The notes below the pieces were generated by a model. It saw nothing but the letters and a program-made list of their open reading frames with translations, had not been told where the DNA came from and ran no database searches. The position numbers and the translations under genes are program-made. A stretch of DNA of 64,000 nucleotides, taken from a virus. The number at the start of each line of letters is the position of its first letter. Within the stretch, counting starts at the first letter, position 1. The stretch spans positions 186,001 through 250,000 of the IMG/VR virus record IMGVR_UViG_3300033145_003233. The stretch is one strand, 5' to 3'. Shown here one piece after another: positions 47,080-55,332 of this stretch.

Positions 47080-47722
47080 TCTCTTCTTCCTTTATTTGTT
47101 TCATGGCCATCTTAAGACCTATAAGATGGGAATTACATCTTATATCTATTTTCTCTCCTACGCTACCGGCCCACTCATAATAATAATTTCCAAGAATCTT
47201 ATTACCATGCTGTCTACACCAAACCAACCATTCTTCCTTATGGCATACGGCATATTCACCACTCTCATCTTGAAATTCTTCCCATTTCTTATCAGCATAA
47301 TCTTCTATACATCTACAAGTATCTGTTTCGGGTGGGCACGTACACTTAAAACAATCATCTGCACTAGCAGCTTCTGAAAGATGTTCTTTCACATATTGAA
47401 GAGCTTCATCCGGATCCCACATCGTATAACCTCTACCATGTTCAGAAGCTTCGCACTTCGAAGCGAAATAATCAAGACTGAATTTACTAGAAATCGATCT
47501 TAAAGAAATCTCTCCTGACCACCTATAAACTGCCGAACCCAAATCTCCTGTAACAAAAAGGGTATTATATATTCGGGCATAAGCTACTTTATATACTCCT
47601 GTTCCAGGTTTGGCCCAGACTAACATTTCCATAGAAGGCCCATTATCCGAATAGGAAAAATATTGTGCCTCATGATCTTTAAACCACCCCTCAATTTGTT
47701 TGTTCTCTTCTTCTCTTTTCAT
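47060..47722 (-). CDS. Conserved phage hypothetical protein (220 aa)
   Basis: From ATG 47722 (MKREEENKQ). The order VTGDLGSAVYRWS, LDYFASKCEASEHGR, YTMWDPDEA is known to me from many prophage proteins of unknown function. It also has a Cys-rich insert (CFKCTCPPETDTCRC). The conserved KCEAS suggests a metal or catalytic Cys. Confidence 0.72.
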   Translation of the reverse strand: MKREEENKQIEGWFKDHEAQYFSYSDNGPSMEMLVWAKPGTGVYKVAYARIYNTLFVTGDLGSAVYRWSGEISLRSISSKFSLDYFASKCEASEHGRGYTMWDPDEALQYVKEHLSEAASADDCFKCTCPPETDTCRCIEDYADKKWEEFQDESGEYAVCHKEEWLVWCRQHGNKILGNYYYEWAGSVGEKIDIRCNSHLIGLKMAMKQIKEEETAKTTT

Positions 47723-47759
47723 TTTTCTTCCTTTCTGCTGTTTTTCTACTATTGATTTT

Positions 47760-47957
47760 CTACCCATATGTATCTACTAAAGCATTCAAAGAAGGAAGGC
47801 AGGTTGGGCAAATATCCCAATAACTACCATTCGGTACTTTCATATATTTCCAAGAATTATCTTTGGCAAATTTTCTTACTTCTCTAATGCTTTCTCCTGC
47901 CTCCTTATACTCTCTAGTGCAGTTAGTACAATATAAATAGTAAAGAGCATGCACCAT
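47760..47957 (-). CDS. Small zinc-ribbon protein (65 aa)
   Basis: CTNC at residues 10-13 and CPTC near residue 50 form a zinc ribbon. Aromatic-rich start (MVHALYYLYC). Overlaps the next frame slightly. Unknown function. Confidence 0.62.
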   Translation of the reverse strand: MVHALYYLYCTNCTREYKEAGESIREVRKFAKDNSWKYMKVPNGSYWDICPTCLPSLNALVDTYG

Positions 47958-47958
47958 T

Positions 47959-48255
47959 TTAAGCTATAATCTCTTTAGTAGGAGTAACTATCCCACTTCC
48001 AAATTTACTACTATACTCGTTGATCATCTCGGCTGTTGGTTTAACCTTAGCCATGATAAAATTATTTTTAATAGATACTTTCTTATCATTAGAATAAGGA
48101 AGCCATACCATAAGAGCCATGCCTATGCCATGTTCTTCTGCGGGGAACAAAACAATCTTGGCAGGATTTTCAACGATGATATCATCTTTTGACCCGTACT
48201 CTATCTCTCCAATAATATCTTCTCCACTTGTTAATTTTAAAATTTTAATACTCAT
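47959..48255 (-). CDS. Sm-like-fold phage protein (98 aa)
   Basis: ILKLTSGEDIIGEIEYGSKD, VENPAKIVL, MVWLPYS, KNNFIMAKVKP and a helical tail EYSSKFGSG follow the pattern of a small phage family with an Sm/LSm-like barrel found in cyanophages and others. Function is unknown; RNA binding is a possibility given the fold. The fold assignment is from memory of the pattern. Confidence 0.65.
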   Translation of the reverse strand: MSIKILKLTSGEDIIGEIEYGSKDDIIVENPAKIVLFPAEEHGIGMALMVWLPYSNDKKVSIKNNFIMAKVKPTAEMINEYSSKFGSGIVTPTKEIIA

Positions 48256-48307
48256 TAGTACCCTTTCTATTTATTTCCAAATACAATATTTTCCTGTTGT
48301 GAGCATC

Positions 48308-49252
48308 TTACAAAAGATAATAAGCCGAAGATTTTAGATCTTCTATCTTATTCCCACCAATGTAGGAAATAGCACTTTGCAAATCCTCTTTTAATTCTCC
48401 CATTAACCTCTCCATATTCCCCCTAAATTTAATCAAAATTTTCTTTCCCTCTATATTGTTGTATTCTTGTTTGTTATATTTAGAAGCACTACCATAATAT
48501 TCCTTGTACATATTATCTTCTATTTCAATTATATTCCCAGCGGATTGCTCATATCCTGCGAATAAAGATCCAGCCATAACCATATCTGCACCGCAAGCAA
48601 GGGCTTTTGCTATATCCCCATGTTCAACCACCCCTCCATCAGCTATAATAATAACTTTCTCTCTAGCCCTTACACAATCTAATATTGTACTGACCATTGG
48701 ACGATGCACACCTGTTTTATTCTTTGTAATACAAACGCTTCCTCCAGCAATCCCGCATTTAATAGCATCTACACCCCACCCCTCAATCTCTTTCACAGCA
48801 TCTCCTGTAGCCACATTACCAATAATTAAGAAAGTTTCCGGAAAGTTGTCTTTAATAAAAGTTGTCATCTGTCTAGCTTCATCTGACCACGCATTGGCAA
48901 CATCTATAGTAATATAATCAGGTATTTGGTTGTCTTTTAATAGCCCTTCTAATTGATTTTTAGATCCCCAACTAATACCTACACTTACAGAAGTTAAATA
49001 TTCATGCTGTTTCATAGTAGTTATAAAAAATCCATAATTTACATCGAAACGATGCATTGTATAAAACCAGTTGTGTTTAGCAAAAAATTGACAAGTTTTC
49101 ATATCTACAACGCTCTTCATATTAGCAGGATATATAGGCATATTAAAAATATGCTTACCAAGTTGAACAGAAGTATCTATATGACCACGACTACTCACGA
49201 TGCATTTCTTGGGTATTAATGATATATCAGAATAACTTAATTGTTTTTCCAT
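48308..49252 (-). CDS. GMP reductase / IMP dehydrogenase family enzyme
   Basis: A (beta/alpha)8 barrel with D-x-x-L-IP (SDISLIPKKC), MKSV, DVANAW, KCGIAGGSVC (catalytic C174 with ITKNKTGV loop), IADGGVVEHGDIAKALACGA and MAGSLFAGYEQS. GMP reductase makes IMP from GMP; the length (314) and lack of CBS domains favour it over IMP dehydrogenase. A phage copy could reroute guanine nucleotides. It shares an overlap of 16 bases with the HNH gene. Confidence 0.88.
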   Translation of the reverse strand: MEKQLSYSDISLIPKKCIVSSRGHIDTSVQLGKHIFNMPIYPANMKSVVDMKTCQFFAKHNWFYTMHRFDVNYGFFITTMKQHEYLTSVSVGISWGSKNQLEGLLKDNQIPDYITIDVANAWSDEARQMTTFIKDNFPETFLIIGNVATGDAVKEIEGWGVDAIKCGIAGGSVCITKNKTGVHRPMVSTILDCVRAREKVIIIADGGVVEHGDIAKALACGADMVMAGSLFAGYEQSAGNIIEIEDNMYKEYYGSASKYNKQEYNNIEGKKILIKFRGNMERLMGELKEDLQSAISYIGGNKIEDLKSSAYYLL

Positions 49253-49920
49253 GCTATTTTCTTACAAAGTTTAATAAAATATTCTTGTTCGAATTTCTGC
49301 TTCATATAATTAACATCCTTATGGACCCATTGAACATTACCATTTATATACCCCCTTGTATTATCTATCCTATCTAAAGAAGCCGTTGCCCGATGGCGAT
49401 TCGTGAGGGCGAGTTCTATCGATAAACCGGATAAAGCACATTTTTTATTCTGGCTTACAAATAAATTCCAGGCATATTTTATAGAGATTTTAAATTTATG
49501 AGATCTTTTAATAGCCCCCCGTTTTATCCCTCCCCACCACTTACCTGTTATCTCCTTATATCCTTTCCAATTTTTATAATTATTTCTATTAACTCTAATC
49601 CAACATCCACAGGATTTGGTATTACCGCTTTTTAATTCATGTGTAGAAAGAATTGTTTCATTGCCACAGGCACACTGGCACTCCCACATTCTTTGACCCT
49701 TATACTTGCCCTTAATTCCATCAAATCTTTTTATAACTATAAGCCTAGTAAAAGTCTGGCCTGCTAATGAATAATTTCTTTTAATTTTATATTTTTCTAA
49801 GTAATTTCTAACCGTACTTTTATGACATCCAATTTCTTTAGCGATCGAATTCATTGTTCTGTTATTTTTGATATATTCCCGTTTTAAATAAGATTGACTA
49901 ATATCATATTTAATCCCCAT
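49237..49920 (-). CDS. HNH endonuclease with HTH and zinc knuckle (227 aa)
   Basis: Residues 5-42 are a helix-turn-helix (TMNSIAKEIGCHKSTVRNYL). A zinc-like block follows (WECQCACGNETILSTHELKS, CGCW), and the C-terminus is an HNH core (CALSGLSI, ASLDRIDN, GYINGNVQWVHKDVN). This architecture is typical of free-standing homing endonucleases of phages. Its 3' end overlaps the GMP reductase start, so it is well integrated or an old insertion. Confidence 0.88.
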   Translation of the reverse strand: MGIKYDISQSYLKREYIKNNRTMNSIAKEIGCHKSTVRNYLEKYKIKRNYSLAGQTFTRLIVIKRFDGIKGKYKGQRMWECQCACGNETILSTHELKSGNTKSCGCWIRVNRNNYKNWKGYKEITGKWWGGIKRGAIKRSHKFKISIKYAWNLFVSQNKKCALSGLSIELALTNRHRATASLDRIDNTRGYINGNVQWVHKDVNYMKQKFEQEYFIKLCKKIAWKNN

Positions 49921-49993
49921 TTTGATCTCCCCATATAAACAATTCGTATATATATAGTTCTATCAAACCTGCTTTAATCCTTTTTCTACATTC

Positions 49994-50218
49994 TTACGCC
50001 TTCACATCAATATGAGTGATTTCTTCCTTCTTCTCTATCTTCTCTATTAATTTTAATTCATGGATACTCTTCACAAGAAAATATTCCACCTCTCTCAAAG
50101 ATTGTCTTACAGTTGCCATATCTTCATGTCCCTCTAAAGCCTTTCTAATGGCTGTTGTGCTCTCTTTTTTATTCCCCAACTGTTGTAGTAAACTGTACTT
50201 TTGATTATCAGTTATCAT
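49994..50218 (-). CDS. Small helical protein (74 aa)
   Basis: Helical and Leu/Glu-rich, coiled coil likely in residues 40-65. ATGA junction with the phosphoribosyltransferase. No family recognised. Confidence 0.62.
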   Translation of the reverse strand: MITDNQKYSLLQQLGNKKESTTAIRKALEGHEDMATVRQSLREVEYFLVKSIHELKLIEKIEKKEEITHIDVKA

Positions 50219-51075
50219 TCATACACTTCCCCGGTCCACACCATATACTCCCTTTCATCGACAGGGAGCTTAAAACTATAAAATAATTCTTTTAAACATT
50301 TTTCACATATATCAAAGAGATAGGCAGTACAATCAGAAAGAATGGGAGAATGATAAAAGCCTTTTGCCTGAGCACCTATAAGACCATAAAAACTTTCTGG
50401 TCCCTCATGCTCTATTGCCATAGAACATGATTCTCCGCACATATTGCACAAACATGTTTTATGTATTTCATGTGGTATTTTCTCCGCTATCTCATCGTCC
50501 CATTTAGACACTTTAGTTTTTAAAGTTGCTATATATGGCAAATCTCTTAATTCTCCATCTAGGTCTAAACCACCCCCAACTAAGAAATCTTTAGTTGTAA
50601 CCTTATGACCTACAAATAGTGGCTGCATCTTATAAGCATGCTCTATCTCCCTCTCTAGCATCACACAATATTCTATAGTTAATGGAGATAACTGTTCAAC
50701 AATGCCATGAAGTATATATAAGGTTTTACCCGTATCATAAATATCATCGATAATTAGAACATGCTTACCTGCAATTGTCTTTTTTATATAATCTGACAAT
50801 TCTACATCAACCACTCCAGTAGATTTTGTTCCTTCATAACTACTAGCTTTAACATGGTGAGTACTAGAATTAGCATGAAACTTTGGTGGTAATTTAATTT
50901 CTACATCTCTTGCGAAACGGATAGCTCCTTCTCTTATCACAAGAATCACCACTTGATCTCCCCCACCCTTCACATTTGGATAATGAGCAACTATTTCATT
51001 TGCAATAGTGGATGAGATTCTTGTTAGGTCATTACTATGAAGTATAACATCTTTAATAACATTTAGTCTTTGCAT
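50215..51075 (-). CDS. Phosphoribosyltransferase with C-terminal zinc region (286 aa)
   Basis: VLIIDDIYDTGKTLYIL (residues 106-122) is the PRPP-binding loop of type I phosphoribosyltransferases, with VVILVIREGAIRFA as the first strand loop as in hypoxanthine/xanthine enzymes. The extra 95 residues have CLCNMCGESC and CEKC motifs. Substrate may be a purine or deazapurine base. Together with the GMP reductase it suggests purine recycling. Confidence 0.85.
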   Translation of the reverse strand: MQRLNVIKDVILHSNDLTRISSTIANEIVAHYPNVKGGGDQVVILVIREGAIRFARDVEIKLPPKFHANSSTHHVKASSYEGTKSTGVVDVELSDYIKKTIAGKHVLIIDDIYDTGKTLYILHGIVEQLSPLTIEYCVMLEREIEHAYKMQPLFVGHKVTTKDFLVGGGLDLDGELRDLPYIATLKTKVSKWDDEIAEKIPHEIHKTCLCNMCGESCSMAIEHEGPESFYGLIGAQAKGFYHSPILSDCTAYLFDICEKCLKELFYSFKLPVDEREYMVWTGEVYE

Positions 51076-51076
51076 T

Positions 51077-51811
51077 TTACCCCCAATAAGTATAAATCAT
51101 AGGTCTTAGTTCTTGGATTGTCTTATAAAAATCTTTAAAAATATCTAGCCAATAAATATGTAATACAATTGAACCGGCAATTACAGGACGATAATATGTT
51201 TTATAATAATCCAATTTATCTCCTGATAATAAGGGTGGAGTCTTTTCTGTCCATATTCCTATTGCCATGTTATACTCCCCTCCATTCATGTAATCAGGAT
51301 ACCCTTCTTTTCCATATTTTGGACTACCTGGAATATGAATTATTCCCTGATAAGGCCATATACCACATCTATGAGTCAAATCCTTAACGCTATCCTGAGA
51401 TTCATCGCATTCATAATAGTCCATGATATCATCATACCTACCCCAGTCCTGATGAGTTAAATGACGAAACATCATAACATTGGACATCCCATATTCTCCA
51501 CGAACAACAGGTCTTATAAATTTGGACTTATCTATTTTCCCATCTTCTATCTTTCCAAAAATAAAAGTCATGTCCAATGAGCTAGAAGATCTACCTTCTT
51601 CTCTCCCATCAACCTTATCAACTATATTTTTACATTCTTCTTTATTATTTTGAACCCAGTTTATAAAACCTTCAAAGTCTCCCTCCTTCTTGTAAAAAAT
51701 ACTTGGCTTAAATGCTTCCACATTTAACCTATGGTCAATAGGAATATCCTTCTCATCACACTTAATATCTGTTAATCCCCATCCTATTACTTTATGAATT
51801 CTTGTTCCCAC
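51077..51811 (-). CDS. Hypothetical phage protein (244 aa)
   Basis: Starts MGTRIHKVIGWGLTDIK and has many aromatic residues and a DYYECDESQD segment. I do not recognise a fold. One base from the PRTase gene. Confidence 0.68.
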   Translation of the reverse strand: MGTRIHKVIGWGLTDIKCDEKDIPIDHRLNVEAFKPSIFYKKEGDFEGFINWVQNNKEECKNIVDKVDGREEGRSSSSLDMTFIFGKIEDGKIDKSKFIRPVVRGEYGMSNVMMFRHLTHQDWGRYDDIMDYYECDESQDSVKDLTHRCGIWPYQGIIHIPGSPKYGKEGYPDYMNGGEYNMAIGIWTEKTPPLLSGDKLDYYKTYYRPVIAGSIVLHIYWLDIFKDFYKTIQELRPMIYTYWG

Positions 51812-51815
51812 TTAA

Positions 51816-52811
51816 CTACTCCTTACTTTCTTTTTGGGGTTCAGGATGATCTCTCATCTCTTCAAAAGCCCACCTTATTTGATGAAAGGCAGATTCTACC
51901 CATGGATAAAGACCTATATAAGAATCACCGCGACCAAATTCTTCCCACTTAGCTATAAATCCCCCGTCCCTACTATCTTGATATGTTGTTTTAAAATTAG
52001 TTTTTTTATACCACCTCAAATCTGGTCTGTGTGGGCCGTATTTTTGCCCCGGCAAATTATCACTGAAATTTTCGACTAACCATCGTGCATGCAAAATTGC
52101 CATTCTCTTCCCTCTCTTTTTAAACTCCCTTTCTTCTTGTTTGTCCCATTTGTCTTCTGGCTTTAGGTATCTATCCCAATATCGATAAATATACCAGTTA
52201 GGAGGAGTTTTTTCTAACCCCGGAGTTACATAGAATTTCTTTACCACTATATAGTTAAGACTTTGTGATTCCAGAGCAAAGACATGAAGATTCTGTACTA
52301 ACTCAGGGTAATTTTTGCAAACTACCTTTTTGGAGGGAAGATAAAAGATATGATTATCCATATCATTATATTCATATTGATTATTCTCGGTATATTTATA
52401 TTCTACCAATTTTTGATAAATAAAATCCATGTCCTCAAAATTCTCTTCAAATTCCTCTGCCACAAAGTTTTCACAAACCCACTCTAAATAAAGTTGCCCT
52501 ATCCATCTATCTTTCTCTCCAAAATCAAAGTACTTAAGAGCTTTTGCTATGATCTTAGGAGCACTTATGCTACTCCCACCACTCTCCTCTTGTGCTTCTG
52601 GATAATATCTTTTGCACCATCTTAAAAGAGCTTTCGTGGCTTTTGCTTCATGTATCCTTTCTCTCTCCAAATAATCCATTCCCATTATCTTTTCTATTTC
52701 TGTTTTTTGCTTTTTAGTTAGCTTTTTCTTTTTAGGGACTTTCTTTTTCCCTTTCCTCCATGCCACCATCTTATTCTTTGCTTTCTTTACTTTCTTTTTT
52801 TTCTTTGTCAT
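51816..52811 (-). CDS. Hypothetical protein with Lys-rich start (331 aa)
   Basis: ATG 52811 has AGGTG six bases upstream. Residues 1-40 are nearly all Lys, Ala and Arg (TKKKKKVKKAKNK), the rest acidic and aromatic. The basic start suggests nucleic-acid binding. No family recognised. Confidence 0.68.
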   Translation of the reverse strand: MTKKKKKVKKAKNKMVAWRKGKKKVPKKKKLTKKQKTEIEKIMGMDYLERERIHEAKATKALLRWCKRYYPEAQEESGGSSISAPKIIAKALKYFDFGEKDRWIGQLYLEWVCENFVAEEFEENFEDMDFIYQKLVEYKYTENNQYEYNDMDNHIFYLPSKKVVCKNYPELVQNLHVFALESQSLNYIVVKKFYVTPGLEKTPPNWYIYRYWDRYLKPEDKWDKQEEREFKKRGKRMAILHARWLVENFSDNLPGQKYGPHRPDLRWYKKTNFKTTYQDSRDGGFIAKWEEFGRGDSYIGLYPWVESAFHQIRWAFEEMRDHPEPQKESKE

Positions 52812-52820
52812 ATTATTCAC

Positions 52821-54128
52821 CTAATTATCTAATGATTTTCTAAAAATATTACTCCATGCCTTCCGAGACAAATAATCATAAAATCCTGACAAGGGAAGCC
52901 TTACCAGAATAAATAGAAAATATCTCAGTATGGGAAATTCAACAACCAACATAGCTAAAGCATACAATCTACCTATTAATTTGTAATCAGAGGTATAGGG
53001 ATAATTGATTTTAAACCTATTAAAAGTAGAACTTAATATAGAAGATTTAACATTGTCATCAAAAAATGCCGCTCCTGGGTATGGCTGAAAAACAGTAAAT
53101 TTACCAACATCAGGTTTTAATTTAAGAATCATATCAATAGTTTCTAGTGATTCTTTGTACGTCTCAGAAGGAGATCCGAACATAGCATATGTATGAAACT
53201 TAATCCCACACTTTTTAACTAACTCTATTTTCTTATAAATAAAATCATTCGTTAAGTTCTTACCTAATATCGAATTACGTATATGCTCATTACCACTTTC
53301 TACACCTATCCCTATTTGATAACATCCAGTTTCTACTAATTTTGCTAACAACTCCTCCGTGATAATTTCAAATCTAAGATGACACCAATATGGCAAATCT
53401 ACTTCTTCTGAATATCTATCCAAGAATTCTGAAGTCCACTTTTTGTTGGCCCCAAATGTTTCATCAAAAAATTCTATCCTTTTAGCATTCCCTTTGTAGG
53501 TATTTATTTCTTCAAAAATATCATCCATGTCCCTGAGTCTATAATATTTATTATTAAAAAGACTGTTTATTCCCTTGTTTGTACAAAAATTACAATTGTA
53601 GGGACATCCTCTAGCACAAGATATATATAAAGAATCTTCTAAAACAGTTTTATAATTATTATAAATTCTTCTGGAAGGGATTGGTATCTCATTACTTGGC
53701 AATAATTCTCCCAACTCATTCCTTTGCCCTTTTGTCCATAAAGATGGAATATTAAATGTGGATATATTTTCATCAATATTATTTAATAAAGTTAAAAGGG
53801 GTTTCTCTCCTTCTCCCATACAAATCATATCAATATTCTCATCAAAAACAATGTCAGGGTACGATGTGGGATGAGGCCCACCTACAACAGTCACAATCTT
53901 ATTATTTATACCTTTAACTTTTTTAACCATGTCCAAAAGCCAGCAATGATTAAGTGTAAGAGAATAAATCCCTATTACATGAGGATCAAAAGACTGAATC
54001 TTATAAGGCAACTTCCCATGACCGTCCATAAAAACATCACATTCATGTTTATCTTCGATATAAGAAGTCAATGTCATAATACTCAACCATCTTATACTAT
54101 CATTCTGAAGGAATAGAATCCTTGCCAT
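52821..54128 (-). CDS. B12-binding-domain radical SAM protein (435 aa)
   Basis: The N-terminal 130 residues read like a cobalamin-binding Rossmann domain (FDPHVIGIYSLTLNH, VVGGPHPTSYP, DMICMGEGE) and residues near 171-180 hold CPYNCNFC, the radical SAM cluster motif. RIEFFDETFG, IGVESG and FGSPSET follow as in BchE-type enzymes. The C-terminus has a hydrophobic segment that may bind membrane. Substrate unknown; such enzymes methylate or rearrange lipids, tetrapyrroles or peptides. Confidence 0.88.
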   Translation of the reverse strand: MARILFLQNDSIRWLSIMTLTSYIEDKHECDVFMDGHGKLPYKIQSFDPHVIGIYSLTLNHCWLLDMVKKVKGINNKIVTVVGGPHPTSYPDIVFDENIDMICMGEGEKPLLTLLNNIDENISTFNIPSLWTKGQRNELGELLPSNEIPIPSRRIYNNYKTVLEDSLYISCARGCPYNCNFCTNKGINSLFNNKYYRLRDMDDIFEEINTYKGNAKRIEFFDETFGANKKWTSEFLDRYSEEVDLPYWCHLRFEIITEELLAKLVETGCYQIGIGVESGNEHIRNSILGKNLTNDFIYKKIELVKKCGIKFHTYAMFGSPSETYKESLETIDMILKLKPDVGKFTVFQPYPGAAFFDDNVKSSILSSTFNRFKINYPYTSDYKLIGRLYALAMLVVEFPILRYFLFILVRLPLSGFYDYLSRKAWSNIFRKSLDN

Positions 54129-54573
54129 TTTTATTATCCTTCTCCCCCGTAACGCTCTTAGTCCTCTCCTCCAGAGTTTCCCATACTTCTAATGCAGCTT
54201 TTAAATAAGTTCCTACATAACCCACATAGCTTTGCACAAACTGTTTTAACGTTCTTCTTCTACCTTGCTCCATCCCTAGTTGGACTGCTAATCCTATTAT
54301 TTCTTCATAAACATCTCTTCCTTGATCTTCTTTAGAATAAGTCAGATGCCAAGCATCTAAAGTTTCGCTAGGATGTATATTAGCACATCTCTCAGTTTTT
54401 CCCCTATCTAAACCTTCCCATTCAATCCCTTCTTCATAAACCTTATCTCCCTTTTCCATAGCAGTTCTCAAAGCTTTTAGAAGAGGATCTGTAACATCAT
54501 TAAACATAACTGGCTCTCCATCTGAGGGCCATGGCTTATTGTTTCCTTCTTTAAAAGGCTCTTTTGTATTCAT
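54100..54573 (-). CDS. Hypothetical protein (157 aa)
   Basis: ATG 54573 (MNTKEPFKEG) overlaps the upstream stop by ATGA and is preferred over a longer frame. Helical, with DAWHLTYSKEDQG and a polar tail. Overlaps the radical SAM gene by 29 bases. Unknown function. Confidence 0.65.
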   Translation of the reverse strand: MNTKEPFKEGNNKPWPSDGEPVMFNDVTDPLLKALRTAMEKGDKVYEEGIEWEGLDRGKTERCANIHPSETLDAWHLTYSKEDQGRDVYEEIIGLAVQLGMEQGRRRTLKQFVQSYVGYVGTYLKAALEVWETLEERTKSVTGEKDNKNGKDSIPSE

Positions 54574-54785
54574 TCTGAAAATCCCCTTGCCTGAGAGTAG
54601 AGAGGGGCCAGTAGAGCCATGCCATCTATTAACCCAGACATGTACCCTCTTATATAATCCTCTCCCCCGCATTTTTCTGGATTGTTTTTTAAATTTTTCT
54701 CTGCTGCTTTATATTTCTTTTCTAATCGCTCATAATCCCTTTTCCGTTCTTCTGTTCTTTTATCTATTGCAGAATTTTCACTCAT
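54570..54785 (-). CDS. Small helical protein (71 aa)
   Basis: Charged coiled coil in residues 1-35, then a Gly-rich helix (YIRGYMSGLIDGMALLAPLY). ATGA junctions at both ends. Unknown function. Confidence 0.62.
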   Translation of the reverse strand: MSENSAIDKRTEERKRDYERLEKKYKAAEKNLKNNPEKCGGEDYIRGYMSGLIDGMALLAPLYSQARGFSE

Positions 54786-55117
54786 TTAATCTCCCCTTCC
54801 ATATCTAACATATCAAAGCGATTAGACTGAGACTCATCAGAAGATACTTCAACAACCTCTCCTTGCTCTGGCTCCTGTGATCCCCCAAATACAACATCAG
54901 TCACTTCTACCTTAAAAATTTTCATAATAGATGAAACGATTCTTAGACACAATAACATAGAAGCGAACACAGGCCAGAAAGCAATCAATAACATACCATT
55001 ATCATCAACTGAGAAAACTTGATTAGTAACCCTATAATAAAGAGCTACCACAATAATCCCCAATAGGAAATATAACACAGCCCCCGCTGCTAAAATCAAT
55101 TCTAGCCCCATCCCCAT
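54782..55117 (-). CDS. Two-helix membrane protein with acidic tail (111 aa)
   Basis: Helices at about residues 3-27 and 44-66; the tail is acidic (EPEQGEVVEVSSDE). Unknown function. Confidence 0.65.
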   Translation of the reverse strand: MGMGLELILAAGAVLYFLLGIIVVALYYRVTNQVFSVDDNGMLLIAFWPVFASMLLCLRIVSSIMKIFKVEVTDVVFGGSQEPEQGEVVEVSSDESQSNRFDMLDMEGEIK

Positions 55118-55133
55118 ATCCTCTTAAATCTAA

Positions 55134-55331
55134 CTATCCAAATGGACAGTCGCAATGATCATCTACTGTGCCACAATCTGGACAAATTTTCTTACTTTCT
55201 AACATCCTAAGATATTTCTCACTATCTCTCTTGTAAGCTGTTCTATCTTTACGTAGATTTATTATCTCTCCGTCTCGTACTTTGAGAATCTTAATTAAAT
55301 CTTCTTTAGTTCTACCTATATCATATTCCAT
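55134..55331 (-). CDS. Small coiled-coil zinc protein (65 aa)
   Basis: Charged helix (residues 5-45) then CPDCGTVDDHCDCPFG, a short zinc-binding end. Starts right after the RNA ligase stop. Unknown function. Confidence 0.65.
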   Translation of the reverse strand: MEYDIGRTKEDLIKILKVRDGEIINLRKDRTAYKRDSEKYLRMLESKKICPDCGTVDDHCDCPFG

Positions 55332-55332
55332 A

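Noticed and set aside
48504-48917. 137-codon plus-strand frame opposite the GMP reductase gene
   Set aside because: Composition is that of an antisense shadow (Ser/Pro/Ile-rich); the reductase motifs are on the minus strand.
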